This document shows positions 41,386 through 49,868 of a DNA stretch of 64,000 nt, in pieces. The position numbers and the translations under genes are program-made. The stretch lies in contig DATLFG010000061.1 in the NCBI GenBank assembly GCA_035524955.1, forward strand, positions 6,454 through 70,453, given 5' to 3'. This DNA is from CAMLFJ01 sp035524955 (lineage in GTDB: Bacteria; Methylomirabilota; Methylomirabilia; Rokubacteriales; CSP1-6). Within the stretch, counting starts at the first letter, position 1, and the number at the start of each line of letters is the position of its first letter. The notes under the pieces are model-generated. The model was not told the origin of the DNA and searched no databases. It saw nothing but the letters and a program-made list of their open reading frames with translations.

Positions 41386-42648
41386 TTACTTGCGCTGGTC
41401 CCACGGGCCGAGCGGAATCCACTTGGCCCGGTTGGTGGTGAACTCCTCGGGCCACACCGTCACGAGCTGCCCGCCCTGCCACTGGAGCATGTAGTGCTGC
41501 ACGCGGGCGTTGGAGTTCTGGCCGGTCTCGTCGAACTTCACGCCCCAGCCGTTGATCGAGGAGCCGACCGGCATGTCCATCGCCATGACCGCGGCGCGGA
41601 ACTTGTCCAAGTCGTCGGTCTTGGCCGCGTCGAGCACGAGCTTGAGCAGCCACAGGCCGCCGCCCGCGAGCTGGTGCCCGCCGGCGGGAATGTCCGAGCC
41701 GGTCTTGGCCTTCACCGCGTCGCGGAACGCGCGCTCGATCCGCTGGCCCTCAGGCCGGAACTTGTCGATGATCACGCCGGGACCGGGCTCGAGCAGCGCG
41801 AAGGGGCCGTTGCCGTCGTTGCCGAACGCCTTGCCGAAGTCGGGTGAGCCGTAGCCGGTGGCCCCCGCGTGCACGACCGCCTTGACCTGGAAGTTCTGCT
41901 CGCGGGCCTGCCGCCAGAAGAGGATGGCGTCCTGGTTGCGCGCGATGTGGTGCAGGACGTCGGGATTCGCGTTCTTGAGCTTGAGGATGACCGGGGTGAG
42001 GTCGTTGGTGGTGAAGGTGTAGTACTCGGCGGCCACCTCCTGCATCCCGAACTCCTGCTTGGCCCGCTGGCGCGCGGACTCGGTGACGCTCTGGCCGTAC
42101 GAGGAATCCTCCGAGAGGAAGGCCACGCGCAGCTCGTTGGGCTTCTTGCCGAGGCGGTGCGACAGGTGCTTGGCGATGAACTCGACATTGTACCAGCCGA
42201 ACCCGGTGCCGTCGATCTCGGTCCGGAACACGTTCCGGAGCCCGCGCCGGGTGAACCGCGGATCCACGCAGGACGTCTCCCAGTAGATGACGTTCTGCCG
42301 CGACGCCGCCTCGCTGGCCGCTCCGCAGAGGGTGGAGGAGAAGGTGCCGGTGATGATCTTGACCCCTTCCCGGGTGGCGAGCCGGGTCGCCTCGGAGGCG
42401 GCGACGGTCGGATCCACCGCGTCCCCGACCGCGAACACCAGCTTCTTGCCCATCACGCCGCCCCGCTCGTTGATGAGGTCGCGCACGATCTCGTAGCCCT
42501 CGAGGTGCCGCTTGCCCTCGGCGGCGAGAGGGCCGGTCAGCGGCTCCAGGATCCCGATCTTGTACTCACCGCTGAGCTGCTGCGCCTGGAGGGCGCCGAC
42601 GGCCAGCGCCACGAGACCAACCACCACCGCCCACTTCACGTGCCTCAT
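41386..42648 (-). CDS. livK: ABC transporter substrate-binding protein (LivK type)
   Basis: A 420-residue exported binding protein with signal peptide (WAVVVGLVALAVGALQAQQ) and a type I periplasmic fold: YKIGILEPLTGPLAAEGK, SSTLCGAASEAASRQNVIYW, DSSYGQSVTESARQR. Proteins of this type in soil bacteria bind amino acids, amides or aromatic acids, so leucine is only the family name. AGGAG eight bases before ATG 42648. First gene of the operon, which runs livK-livH-livM-livG-livF. Confidence 0.9.
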   Translation of the reverse strand: MRHVKWAVVVGLVALAVGALQAQQLSGEYKIGILEPLTGPLAAEGKRHLEGYEIVRDLINERGGVMGKKLVFAVGDAVDPTVAASEATRLATREGVKIITGTFSSTLCGAASEAASRQNVIYWETSCVDPRFTRRGLRNVFRTEIDGTGFGWYNVEFIAKHLSHRLGKKPNELRVAFLSEDSSYGQSVTESARQRAKQEFGMQEVAAEYYTFTTNDLTPVILKLKNANPDVLHHIARNQDAILFWRQAREQNFQVKAVVHAGATGYGSPDFGKAFGNDGNGPFALLEPGPGVIIDKFRPEGQRIERAFRDAVKAKTGSDIPAGGHQLAGGGLWLLKLVLDAAKTDDLDKFRAAVMAMDMPVGSSINGWGVKFDETGQNSNARVQHYMLQWQGGQLVTVWPEEFTTNRAKWIPLGPWDQRK

Positions 42649-42746
42649 GCCTGCTCTCCTCTCGTTGATCCGGGGTACTGCGATCGGGACGCGCGCGGCG
42701 CGCATCCGGGATGCACCGGGCGGCCAGTGTACCCCAATTGGGTGGC

Positions 42747-43715
42747 CTACTGCTCCTCCTGCTGCTGGGCCGCGATCTCCTCGGCGGCCATCTTAAGCCG
42801 GTCACGCCGGCGCTCCGGGATCTCCTGATACACCGGCACGTCGATCTGCTCCATCTCCTCGTGGAGCGCCGAGATGTCCTTGGGGGTGGACTCCTGGGTG
42901 CGCACCTCGGTGCGCAGGATCTCGTCCGCGTTGCCGCGGTAGATACCCTTGTTGGGCGGCACGTCGTCGTAGTGGCGGCCGTGGCCCACCACCACGTAGT
43001 GACCGTCGATCTCGCGGTTGTGGGTCGGATCGAAGGGCACCCACCCCGCGGACGGCGAGTGGAACTCCACCCACGCGTGGCTCTGGGCGGTTAGACCCTC
43101 GGGCGGCGGCACGTGCAGGTAGCCGCTCACGTAGCGGCAGGGAATCCGGCGCAGCCGTAGCAGGCCGAGCATGAGGTGGGTGAAGTCCTGGCAGACCCCT
43201 GCCCCCGCCGCGAGGAAGTCGTCGCTGGTCGAGTCGTAGCTGGTCACGTTCTTCTTGTAGGTGAAGTGCTCGCGGATGTGCCGCCCACAGGCGCGCACCT
43301 GCTCGCCGAGCGGCGCGGTGGCGGGAGCCGGCACGCCCTGCGCGAACCTGCGCAGCCCCGCGCTCGCCCGCACCGGGCCGTCGAAGGCCAGGAAGTCCAG
43401 GAGCGGGTACGGCGGGTCGGGGTAGGGGCGCCGGTCGGTGACGGCGGCCAGCGCGGGCGCGCCGGGATGGGTGCGGACCGCGGAGCGGGCCACCACCTCG
43501 ATCCGGTCGTGGAAGTGCACGATCGTGAAGTGGTGGACCACGTTGTGGTTCCAGTCCCGATAGCGCGAGATCTTCGTCGGCGGGCCCACCGCGAGGACGA
43601 AGGACTGCAGCGTCTGGTCCCCGGTGGTCTTGGGCTGCATCCGGAGCTCGAGGAAGGACTCCCGGATGTAGGCGTCGTAGGTCAGCGACAGGGTGTGCTC
43701 GATCTCGACGAACAT
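42747..43715 (-). CDS. Transglutaminase-like protein
   Basis: A 322-residue protein with a bacterial transglutaminase N-terminal domain (EIEHTLSLTYDAYIRESFLE) and a papain-like core: Cys in GAGVCQDFTHLML, His in AQSHAWVEFHSP and Asp in VPFDPTHNRE. The C-terminus is acidic and Gln/Glu-rich. It is the third gene of a conserved set with an alpha-E protein and a circularly permuted ATP-grasp ligase, which is predicted (from family context) to make or cut amide/isopeptide bonds. Confidence 0.9.
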   Translation of the reverse strand: MFVEIEHTLSLTYDAYIRESFLELRMQPKTTGDQTLQSFVLAVGPPTKISRYRDWNHNVVHHFTIVHFHDRIEVVARSAVRTHPGAPALAAVTDRRPYPDPPYPLLDFLAFDGPVRASAGLRRFAQGVPAPATAPLGEQVRACGRHIREHFTYKKNVTSYDSTSDDFLAAGAGVCQDFTHLMLGLLRLRRIPCRYVSGYLHVPPPEGLTAQSHAWVEFHSPSAGWVPFDPTHNREIDGHYVVVGHGRHYDDVPPNKGIYRGNADEILRTEVRTQESTPKDISALHEEMEQIDVPVYQEIPERRRDRLKMAAEEIAAQQQEEQ

Positions 43716-43720
43716 GGCGC

Positions 43721-44680
43721 TCAGGTTCCGAAGTACACGGTGGACACCGCGTCGTGGGCGCGGCCCAGCTCGACGAGGACGTGATCGAGGAAGGACAGGC
43801 TCTGGCCCTCGCGGATCAGGTCGTGGCCCTGGTAAGAGAGCTCGGCGGCCAGCTTGCCCACGATCCGCACCGACTGGCTCAGGTCGCTCGCGCTCGAGAT
43901 GCGGTCGAGATACTCCTTCACCGCGGTGACCCCGTAGCGCACCGAGCGGGGGGTCTGCGGGTCGAAGAGCAGGAACTGCAGCACGTCGATCGGCTCGAGC
44001 CGTGCACCGAAGACCTTCCGGTAGTTCTCGAGCGAGGAGAGCCCGCGCAGGAGACTGCGCCACTGGCTGTAGAACAGCGGCAGGTCGATCTTGGGCTCGG
44101 CCGCCACCAGGGCGGGCAGCTTGGTGCGGAGGATCACGGTGGTGCGGAACACCCGCTCGAGCGACTCGCCGAGCTTGAGGAACAACCAGCCCGCGTCGCG
44201 GGTCAGGGTGTGCTCGATGGCGCCGACCGCGCTCAGGATTCCCCGATGCGTCGTCTGCATCGCGGTGCGAAACGTGGCGGGATCGGAGAGGCGGCGGCGG
44301 TTGTAGCCCTCGAGCTCCCGGTAGGTCTCGTTGAGGTTGATGAAGCATTCGAGGGTGAGGGCCTCGCGCACCGAGCGGGCGTTGTCCCGCGCCTTCTTGA
44401 GCGAGTGGAAGACCGAGTAGTGGTTCTCGGGGTCGATGGAGAGCCCCAGCAGGGTGGCGGCGGCGAGGCCGGCCAGGGGCCGCGGCGGCGGCTCGCCGCC
44501 CGGGAACCCCGGGAAGATGGCGCGCACGTCCTCCCACTCGCAGCGGGCGAGGCGCTCGTCGAGCCCGAGCACCTCGGTGGACAGCTCCTCGGTCACCAGG
44601 AGCAGGCGCGTGGTGTTCTCGGCGCGCTCGAGATAGCGGCCCATCCAGTAGAGCCCGTCCGCGACGCGGGAGAGGATCAC
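43721..44680 (-). CDS. Alpha-E domain protein
   Basis: A 319-residue all-helical protein opening ILSRVADGLYWMGRYLERAE, the signature of the alpha-E family, with many conserved acidic residues and NLNETYRELE in the middle. Function is unknown; it always travels with ATP-grasp and transglutaminase genes. Its ATG overlaps the ATP-grasp stop (ATGA at 44677-44680); the transglutaminase gene starts five bases after its stop. Confidence 0.9.
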   Translation of the reverse strand: MILSRVADGLYWMGRYLERAENTTRLLLVTEELSTEVLGLDERLARCEWEDVRAIFPGFPGGEPPPRPLAGLAAATLLGLSIDPENHYSVFHSLKKARDNARSVREALTLECFINLNETYRELEGYNRRRLSDPATFRTAMQTTHRGILSAVGAIEHTLTRDAGWLFLKLGESLERVFRTTVILRTKLPALVAAEPKIDLPLFYSQWRSLLRGLSSLENYRKVFGARLEPIDVLQFLLFDPQTPRSVRYGVTAVKEYLDRISSASDLSQSVRIVGKLAAELSYQGHDLIREGQSLSFLDHVLVELGRAHDAVSTVYFGT

Positions 44681-46113
44681 GGCTCGCGCGGCGCGAGCAC
44701 CCAGGTGTCCTTGCTGCCTCCGCCCTGGGAGGAGTTCACGACGTAGGAGCCGGCGCGGAGGGCCACCCGGGTGAGGCCGCCAGGCAGGACCCGGATGCGG
44801 TCGCCGTAGAGGATGAACGGCCGCAGGTCGACCCGGCGCGGCTCGAACCGGCCCTCGATGTGGGTGGGATGCGTGGAGAGCTGGACGAGCGGCTGCGCGA
44901 TGTAGTTTCCGGGATTCTTCTTCATCGCGGCCAGGTACGCCTCGCGCTCCCTGGCCGACGCGAACGGCCCCATGAGCATGCCGTAGCCGCCCGCGTCCCC
45001 GGTGGTCTTCACCACGAGCTCGTCGAGGTGTTCGCTGATGTACCGGAAGTCGTCCTTCCGGAACCCGAGGTAGGTCGGCACCTGGGGCAGGAGCGCGTCC
45101 TCGCCCAGGTAGTACTTGATGAGGTTGGGCATGAACGCGTAGACTGACTTGTCGTCGGCCACTCCCGCGCCGGGTGCGTTGGCGAGCGCCACGTTGCCCT
45201 CGCGGTAGACGTTGAGCAGGCCGGGCACCCCCAGCATGCTGTCGCGCCGGAAGGAGAGAGGATCGAGAAAGTCGTCGTCGATCCTCCGGTAGATCACGTC
45301 CACCTGGCGCTTGCCGTGGGTGCGCCGCATGAAGAGGTGGTTGCCCTCCACGAGCAGGTCCCGACCCTCCACCAGCGGCACCCCCATCTCGCGGGCCAGG
45401 AACGAGTGCTCGAAGTAGGCGGCGTTGTGGATGCCCGGGCTCAGGACGACCACCACCGGGCTCTGCCCACGCCGCGGCGCCACGAAGCGCAGCGTCTCGA
45501 GCAGCAAGGTCGGATAGTCCTTGATCGGGCGCACCGGGTAGGAGCCGAGGAACTCGGGGAAGACGCGGCTCAGGAGGTTACGGTTCTCCAGCACGTAGGA
45601 GACGCCGCTCGGCACGCGGCAGTTGTCCTCGAGGACGAGGTACTCGCCCGTGTCGTTGCGGATGATGTCGGTGCCGACCACGTGGGTGAAGATCTTCCGG
45701 GCCGGGATCACGCCGAGGAGCTGCCGCTTGTACTCCTTGCGCGACAGGATCAGCTCCGCGGGCACGATGCCGTCCTTGATGCACTTCTGCTCCTGGTAGA
45801 TGTCGGCGAGGAACAGGTTCAGCGTGGTGATGCGCTGGACCAGGCCGTCCTGGAGGCCCTTCCACTCCGCGGCGGGGATGATGCGCGGGACGAAGTCGAA
45901 CGGGAAGATGCGCTCGAGCCCGTCCTTCTCGCCGTAGACCGTGAAGGTGATGCCCTGGCTGCGCAGGGTGAGCTGCTGCAGCCGCTCCCGGCGCTCCACG
46001 TCCTCCTTGGTGAAGGACTCGAGGATCGAGATGAGGGCCTCGTAGTGCGCGCGGGCGTGGCCGCGCTGGTCGAAGACCTCGTCGAAGCCGGTCTTGGGCG
46101 CGACCCACTTCAT
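44677..46113 (-). CDS. Circularly permuted ATP-grasp type 2 protein
   Basis: A 478-residue protein. QGITFTVYGEKDGLERIFPFD and VPRIIPAAEWKGLQDGLVQR are typical N-terminal segments; DNCRVPSGVSYVLENR, DVIYRRIDDDFLDPL and VVKTTGDAGGYGMLMGP supply ATP and Mg binding. The permuted ATP-grasp would activate a carboxylate and join it to an amine. It is first in the three-gene operon; ATG 46113 follows a GGAGG-rich stretch. Confidence 0.9.
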   Translation of the reverse strand: MKWVAPKTGFDEVFDQRGHARAHYEALISILESFTKEDVERRERLQQLTLRSQGITFTVYGEKDGLERIFPFDFVPRIIPAAEWKGLQDGLVQRITTLNLFLADIYQEQKCIKDGIVPAELILSRKEYKRQLLGVIPARKIFTHVVGTDIIRNDTGEYLVLEDNCRVPSGVSYVLENRNLLSRVFPEFLGSYPVRPIKDYPTLLLETLRFVAPRRGQSPVVVVLSPGIHNAAYFEHSFLAREMGVPLVEGRDLLVEGNHLFMRRTHGKRQVDVIYRRIDDDFLDPLSFRRDSMLGVPGLLNVYREGNVALANAPGAGVADDKSVYAFMPNLIKYYLGEDALLPQVPTYLGFRKDDFRYISEHLDELVVKTTGDAGGYGMLMGPFASAREREAYLAAMKKNPGNYIAQPLVQLSTHPTHIEGRFEPRRVDLRPFILYGDRIRVLPGGLTRVALRAGSYVVNSSQGGGSKDTWVLAPREP

Positions 46114-46189
46114 GGACGCGTCGCCTCCTCTGGTGCTAGAGCCTCTCCCGCGGCGCCGCCGGGTGTCAAGGCGCCGCGGGCCTGCGTGA

Positions 46190-46195
46190 TAGACT
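46190..46195 (+). promoter_or_regulatory. -10-like box before the Nudix gene
   Basis: TAGACT ten bases before ATG 46206, with TGTCAA 20 bases further upstream. No ribosome site. Confidence 0.4.
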
Positions 46196-46205
46196 GGTCC
46201 GCGTC

Positions 46206-46757
46206 ATGTCGGCCGACGCGGCCCATCCGCCCCACCGCCACCTCACACCGGATACGATCCGCTTCTGTCCCCTCTGCGGGGCCGGCGTCGCCCGGCAGCC
46301 GGTCGGGCCCGAGAAGCACCCGGAGATGGTGTGCGCCGGGTGCGGGTTCATCTACTATATGAACCAGAAGGTGGTCGCCGGCACCATCCCGTGGCAGGAC
46401 GGCCGCCTCCTGCTCACCCGCCGGGCGATCCATCCCGCCCACGGCAAGTGGACGTTCCCGGGCGGCTACGTGGACTGGGGTGAGACGGTGGACGCGGGCG
46501 CGCTCCGCGAGACCTGGGAGGAGACCGGGCTCACCGTCGAGCTGGGCGGCCTGGTCGGCGTATACTCCTACGCCTCCGCGCCGGTGGTCATCGTTGTCTA
46601 CGAGGCGATGGTGACGGGCGGCAGCCTGACCGTCTGCCACGAGAACGACCGCCTCGAGTGGGTGACGCCCGCGGAGATCCCGTGGGACGAGCTGGCCTTT
46701 CCGTCCACGGTGGCGGCGGTGCGCGACTTCCTGGCGCGCCGGCCCGCCCGTGACTGA
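46206..46757 (+). CDS. Nudix hydrolase with N-terminal zinc ribbon
   Basis: A 183-residue protein: a zinc ribbon with CPLCG and CAGCG (residues ~21-52) followed by a Nudix fold with the full box GGYVDWGETVDAGALRETWE then ETGL. The arrangement is that of NADH pyrophosphatase-like or short NudC-like enzymes that hydrolyse nucleoside diphosphate derivatives; substrate unknown. It is divergent from the ATP-grasp operon. Confidence 0.9.
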   Translation: MSADAAHPPHRHLTPDTIRFCPLCGAGVARQPVGPEKHPEMVCAGCGFIYYMNQKVVAGTIPWQDGRLLLTRRAIHPAHGKWTFPGGYVDWGETVDAGALRETWEETGLTVELGGLVGVYSYASAPVVIVVYEAMVTGGSLTVCHENDRLEWVTPAEIPWDELAFPSTVAAVRDFLARRPARD

Positions 46758-46781
46758 CCGGAGCCGGCTCAAAGCAACGCG

Positions 46782-46959
46782 CTACCCACGTGGCGGCAGT
46801 GTCACGGTCGCACGTCCGGTGACCATCTTCTCGCTCGTCTGATTCTCGGCCCACCGCTCGAGCTCCAATGGGGTCGCGAGCACGGTGACGCCCGGATTGC
46901 CTCAGCTCGTGCGTGACGACGCGCTCCGCGGTGGCGGCCGGCCGAGCTTCGAGCGACAT
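46782..46959 (-). pseudogene. Frameshifted remnant of a small gene
   Basis: An ATG at 46959 starts MSLEARPAATAERVVTHEL, after which sense continues one frame over as PGVTVLATPLELERWAENQT and a tail MVTGRATVTLPPRG with TAG at 46782. The two parts join if one base is added or removed near 46908. The GVTVLATP segment recalls small hot-dog thioesterases (fluoroacetyl-CoA thioesterase-like), but the match is too short to be sure. A degraded or mis-sequenced gene. Confidence 0.4.
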
Positions 46960-47013
46960 GGGGTATCTTCTTCTACCCCGATTGGCACGCCAGGTCAACG
47001 CCCCCGCGCCACG

Positions 47014-47019
47014 TATACT
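47014..47019 (+). promoter_or_regulatory. -10-like box six bases before the MFS start
   Basis: TATACT followed by TGCCGG and the GTG start at 47026. No ribosome site; leaderless type. Confidence 0.5.
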
Positions 47020-47025
47020 TGCCGG

Positions 47026-48210
47026 GTGCCCGTCCTCCTGGCCGCCCTCGGCGCGCTGCTCGTCTCGCTCGACTCCGCGATCAACATCGCGCTCCCCGCG
47101 ATGGCGTCCGCCTTCGGCGTCGGGCCGGCGGAGATCCGCTGGGTCATCATCTGCTACGTCCTCACCTACGCGTTCACCGCGTTCGCGGCGGGCCTGATCG
47201 CGGATCGGCTCGGGCCCGGGCCGGTCTTCACGGCCGGGCTCTGGCTCTGCGCGGCCAGCTTCGTGGGCTACGCGCTCGCCTCGTCCTACGGGGCCGTGTT
47301 GCTGCTGCGCGTGGCGCAGGGCGTCGGCAGCGGCATGGTCTACGGCACCGCGCCCGCCCTGGTGACGCTGTCGCTGCCCCCGGCGCGGCATGGCCGTGGG
47401 CTCGGGGCCATGAGCCTGGGCATCGGGGTCGGCCTGGGGGTCGGCCCGGTGCTGGGCGGCCTGCTCGTGGAGGGCTTCGGCTGGCCCGCGGCCTTCGTGT
47501 TCCGGGCACCGCTGTTCCTCGCGCTGGCGCTGCCCGCGCTGACGGAGTTCGGCCGCGTCGCGGGCGCCGCGCCCACGCTCCGCCGGCTCGCGGTCGCCGA
47601 CGTACTACGCCCGCCCGTGCTCCACCCGGCCGCGCTCGCGTTCCTGTCGCAGTACGCGCAGTTCGCGGTCTGGCTGCTCATGCCGTTCTTCCTGGTGACC
47701 GTGCGCGGCCTCTCGCCCAGCGTGGGCGGCGCGGTCTTCGTGCTCACCCCGCTCGCGACCGCGCTCGCGGCCCCGCTGGGCGGAGCCCTCACCGACCGCA
47801 TCGGCCCGCGGTGGCCGCTGCGCGTCGGGCTCGCGCTCGAGGCGGCCGGGCTGCTCGCGATCGGCGGTGTCAACGGGGCGACGTCGATCGTTCTCGTCGG
47901 GGCCGCCCTGGCCCTCGTGGGCTTCGGGGCCGGCCTCTTCCAGGTTCCGAACCTGGCCCTGATGATGGCGGCGTTTCCCCCCGCGCAGCAGGGCGCGGCG
48001 GGCGGCCTCGCGTTCCTCGGGCGGACCCTCGGGAGCGCGGTGGGCGTGCAGGTGACCGCGCTGCTCTTCGACGCGCGGCTTCCGCGCGACGGCTTCCTCG
48101 CCGCCTTCCACGGCGCCTTCCTCGCGGCCGGCCTCGTGTGCGCGCTCGCGGCGGGCCTGGCGCTGCTCCCGGGCCGGCCCTCGGTGCCCCGCGGTGCCGT
48201 ACCGCGGTGA
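47026..48210 (+). CDS. Major facilitator superfamily transporter
   Basis: A 394-residue transporter with 12 predicted helices. The DHA-type motif SLDSAINIALPAMASAF is at the N-terminus, GLIADRLGPGPVF is the loop 2-3 motif A, RVAQGVGSGMVYG and GLGVGPVLGGLLVEGFGW (motif C of drug/H+ antiporters) follow. Drug or metabolite export is likely; substrate not known. Start GTG 47026 is preferred because helix 1 begins at once and a -10 box lies six bases upstream. Confidence 0.88.
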   Translation: MPVLLAALGALLVSLDSAINIALPAMASAFGVGPAEIRWVIICYVLTYAFTAFAAGLIADRLGPGPVFTAGLWLCAASFVGYALASSYGAVLLLRVAQGVGSGMVYGTAPALVTLSLPPARHGRGLGAMSLGIGVGLGVGPVLGGLLVEGFGWPAAFVFRAPLFLALALPALTEFGRVAGAAPTLRRLAVADVLRPPVLHPAALAFLSQYAQFAVWLLMPFFLVTVRGLSPSVGGAVFVLTPLATALAAPLGGALTDRIGPRWPLRVGLALEAAGLLAIGGVNGATSIVLVGAALALVGFGAGLFQVPNLALMMAAFPPAQQGAAGGLAFLGRTLGSAVGVQVTALLFDARLPRDGFLAAFHGAFLAAGLVCALAAGLALLPGRPSVPRGAVPR

Positions 48211-48240
48211 GCGGGCAGGAAATCCGGCGCCGCGCCGCGG

Positions 48241-48246
48241 TATGAT
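48241..48246 (+). promoter_or_regulatory. -10-like box before the UGSC fusion gene
   Basis: TATGAT followed by seven bases and ATG 48254; no clear -35 hexamer and no ribosome site. Leaderless type. Confidence 0.45.
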
Positions 48247-48253
48247 GTCCGGC

Positions 48254-49846
48254 ATGGAGATCCTCGACCCGGTCGGCTCGACGTCCGCGGCGTCCCGGAC
48301 GCTCGCCCCGCGGCCCGCTTCGCTCGCGGGCGCGGTCATCGGCGTGCTCGACAACTCGAAGCCCAATGCCCGTGTCCTGCTGGAAGGCGTCGCCCGCGCG
48401 CTCGCGCAGAAGGTCGGCGCCCGGGACGTGAGGATGTGGCGCAAGCCCGGGGCCTCGATCGGCGCCACCACCGCGGTTCTCGACGAGATCGCCGCGCAGT
48501 GCGGCGCCGTCCTCACCGCCTCCGCCGACTGAGGGTCGTGCACGTCGTGGAGTATCCACGACGCCACGCAGCTCGAAGGGCGGGGGATCGCCTCGGTCGT
48601 CCTGGGCACGCATGAATTCCGCCCGCTCGCGCTCGCCGAGGCGAAGGCCAAGGGGCTTCCCGACCTCGGCATCGTCACCGTGCCGCATCCCATCGGCGGC
48701 GTCGCCGAGGAGATCGTGGCGGGCAAGGCGCTGAACGCGGTGGACGGGGTCCTGGCCGCGCTCACGCGCGGCGCGGCCGCGGGCGGCGGCGCGTCGGCCG
48801 AGGAGGGCCCGGTGGCCCGGCATCGCGCGCCCGACGACCTGCTCGCCTTCCAGGGCTTCATGATAGACCGCGGCTGGGGCGACGGGCTACCGATGATTCC
48901 GGCCACCCCCGAGCGCGTCGCGGCCATGCTGGCGGGCGCCAGCCGGCCCGCGGGCGATCCGGTGGCGATCCTGCCGCCGCGGCTCGGCCGCGCGACGGTG
49001 GAGCGCGTGGCGGTCAACGCGGTGCTGGCCGGCGCGCTGCCCGAGCACTTCCCGGTCATCCTGGCCGCGGTGGAGGCGGTGGCGCGGCCCGCGTTCAACC
49101 TGCAGGCGATCCAGACCACCACGCACCCGTGCTCGCCGCTGGTCATCGTCAACGGCCCCATCGCCGCGCGGCTCGGGATCAACGGCGCCGGCAACGCGCT
49201 CGGGCAGGGCTCCCGCGCCAACGCGGTGATCGGGCGCGCCCTGCGCCTGGTGCTGCAGAACACGGGCGGGGCGCGGCCGGGGAGCGAGGACCGCGCGACG
49301 CAGGGGCATCCCGGCAAGTACAGCTACTGCGTGGCCGAGAACGAGGCCGCCTCGCCGTGGGAGTCGCTGTCGGTGGAGCGCGGATTTTCGGCCGGGGTCA
49401 GCACGGTGACGGTGTGCGCCTCCGAGAGCCCGCACAACATCAACGACCACGGCTCGTCCACCCCCGAGGGCGTTCTCACCACGGTGGCGGGCACCGCCGC
49501 GACCGTCGGCTCCAACAACATCTACCTGGGCGGCGAGCCGCTGGTCGTGCTGGGGCCGGAGCACGCGGCCACCGTGGCGGGCGGAGGCTGGAGCAAGGCC
49601 GATTTCAAGCGTGCGCTCTGGGAGCGGGCGCAGGTGCCGCTGTCGCGCTTCGACCCCTCGAACCTGGAGCGCTTCGCGGTGATCCACCCGGCCGGGTTCA
49701 AGGACCGGCCGCCCGAGACGCTCGCTCCGCTCGCGCGGGCGTGGACCGACATCATGATCGTGGTGGCGGGCGGCGCGGGCAAGCACTCCGTGCTGATCCC
49801 CACCTTCGGGGCCACGCGCTCGGTCACGCTCCGGATCGAGGCCTGA
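48254..49846 (+). CDS. UGSC-family selenoprotein fused to its partner protein (in-frame UGA)
   Basis: Reading UGA 48530-48532 as selenocysteine (Sec93) joins a 92-residue head, EILDPVGSTSAASR onward, to a long downstream frame, total 530 residues. Residues 1-~180 match the stand-alone UGSC protein at 54027 along their length (FEILDP/MEILDP, MWRK, SADUGSC/GIGDUGSC, VTVPHPI/LALPHPI). Residues ~195-530 match the separate partner protein at 52987 (RGWGDGLPMIPAT, VNAVLAGALPEHFPVILAAV, GHPGKYSYCVAENEA, GGWSKADF). A nine-pair hairpin sits 10 bases after the UGA. The UGSC motif (Sec-Gly-Ser-Cys) is a redox-type pair. The reaction is unknown. Stopping at the UGA would leave two meaningless fragments. 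Confidence 0.9.
48543..48563 (+). promoter_or_regulatory. Bacterial SECIS hairpin of the UGSC fusion gene
   Basis: CGTCGTGGA (48543-48551) pairs perfectly with TCCACGACG (48555-48563) around the loop GTA. The loop G lies 20 bases after the UGA, as SelB-type SECIS elements require. Confidence 0.85.
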
Positions 49847-49868
49847 GCGCGCGCGGAGATCGCCGAGG

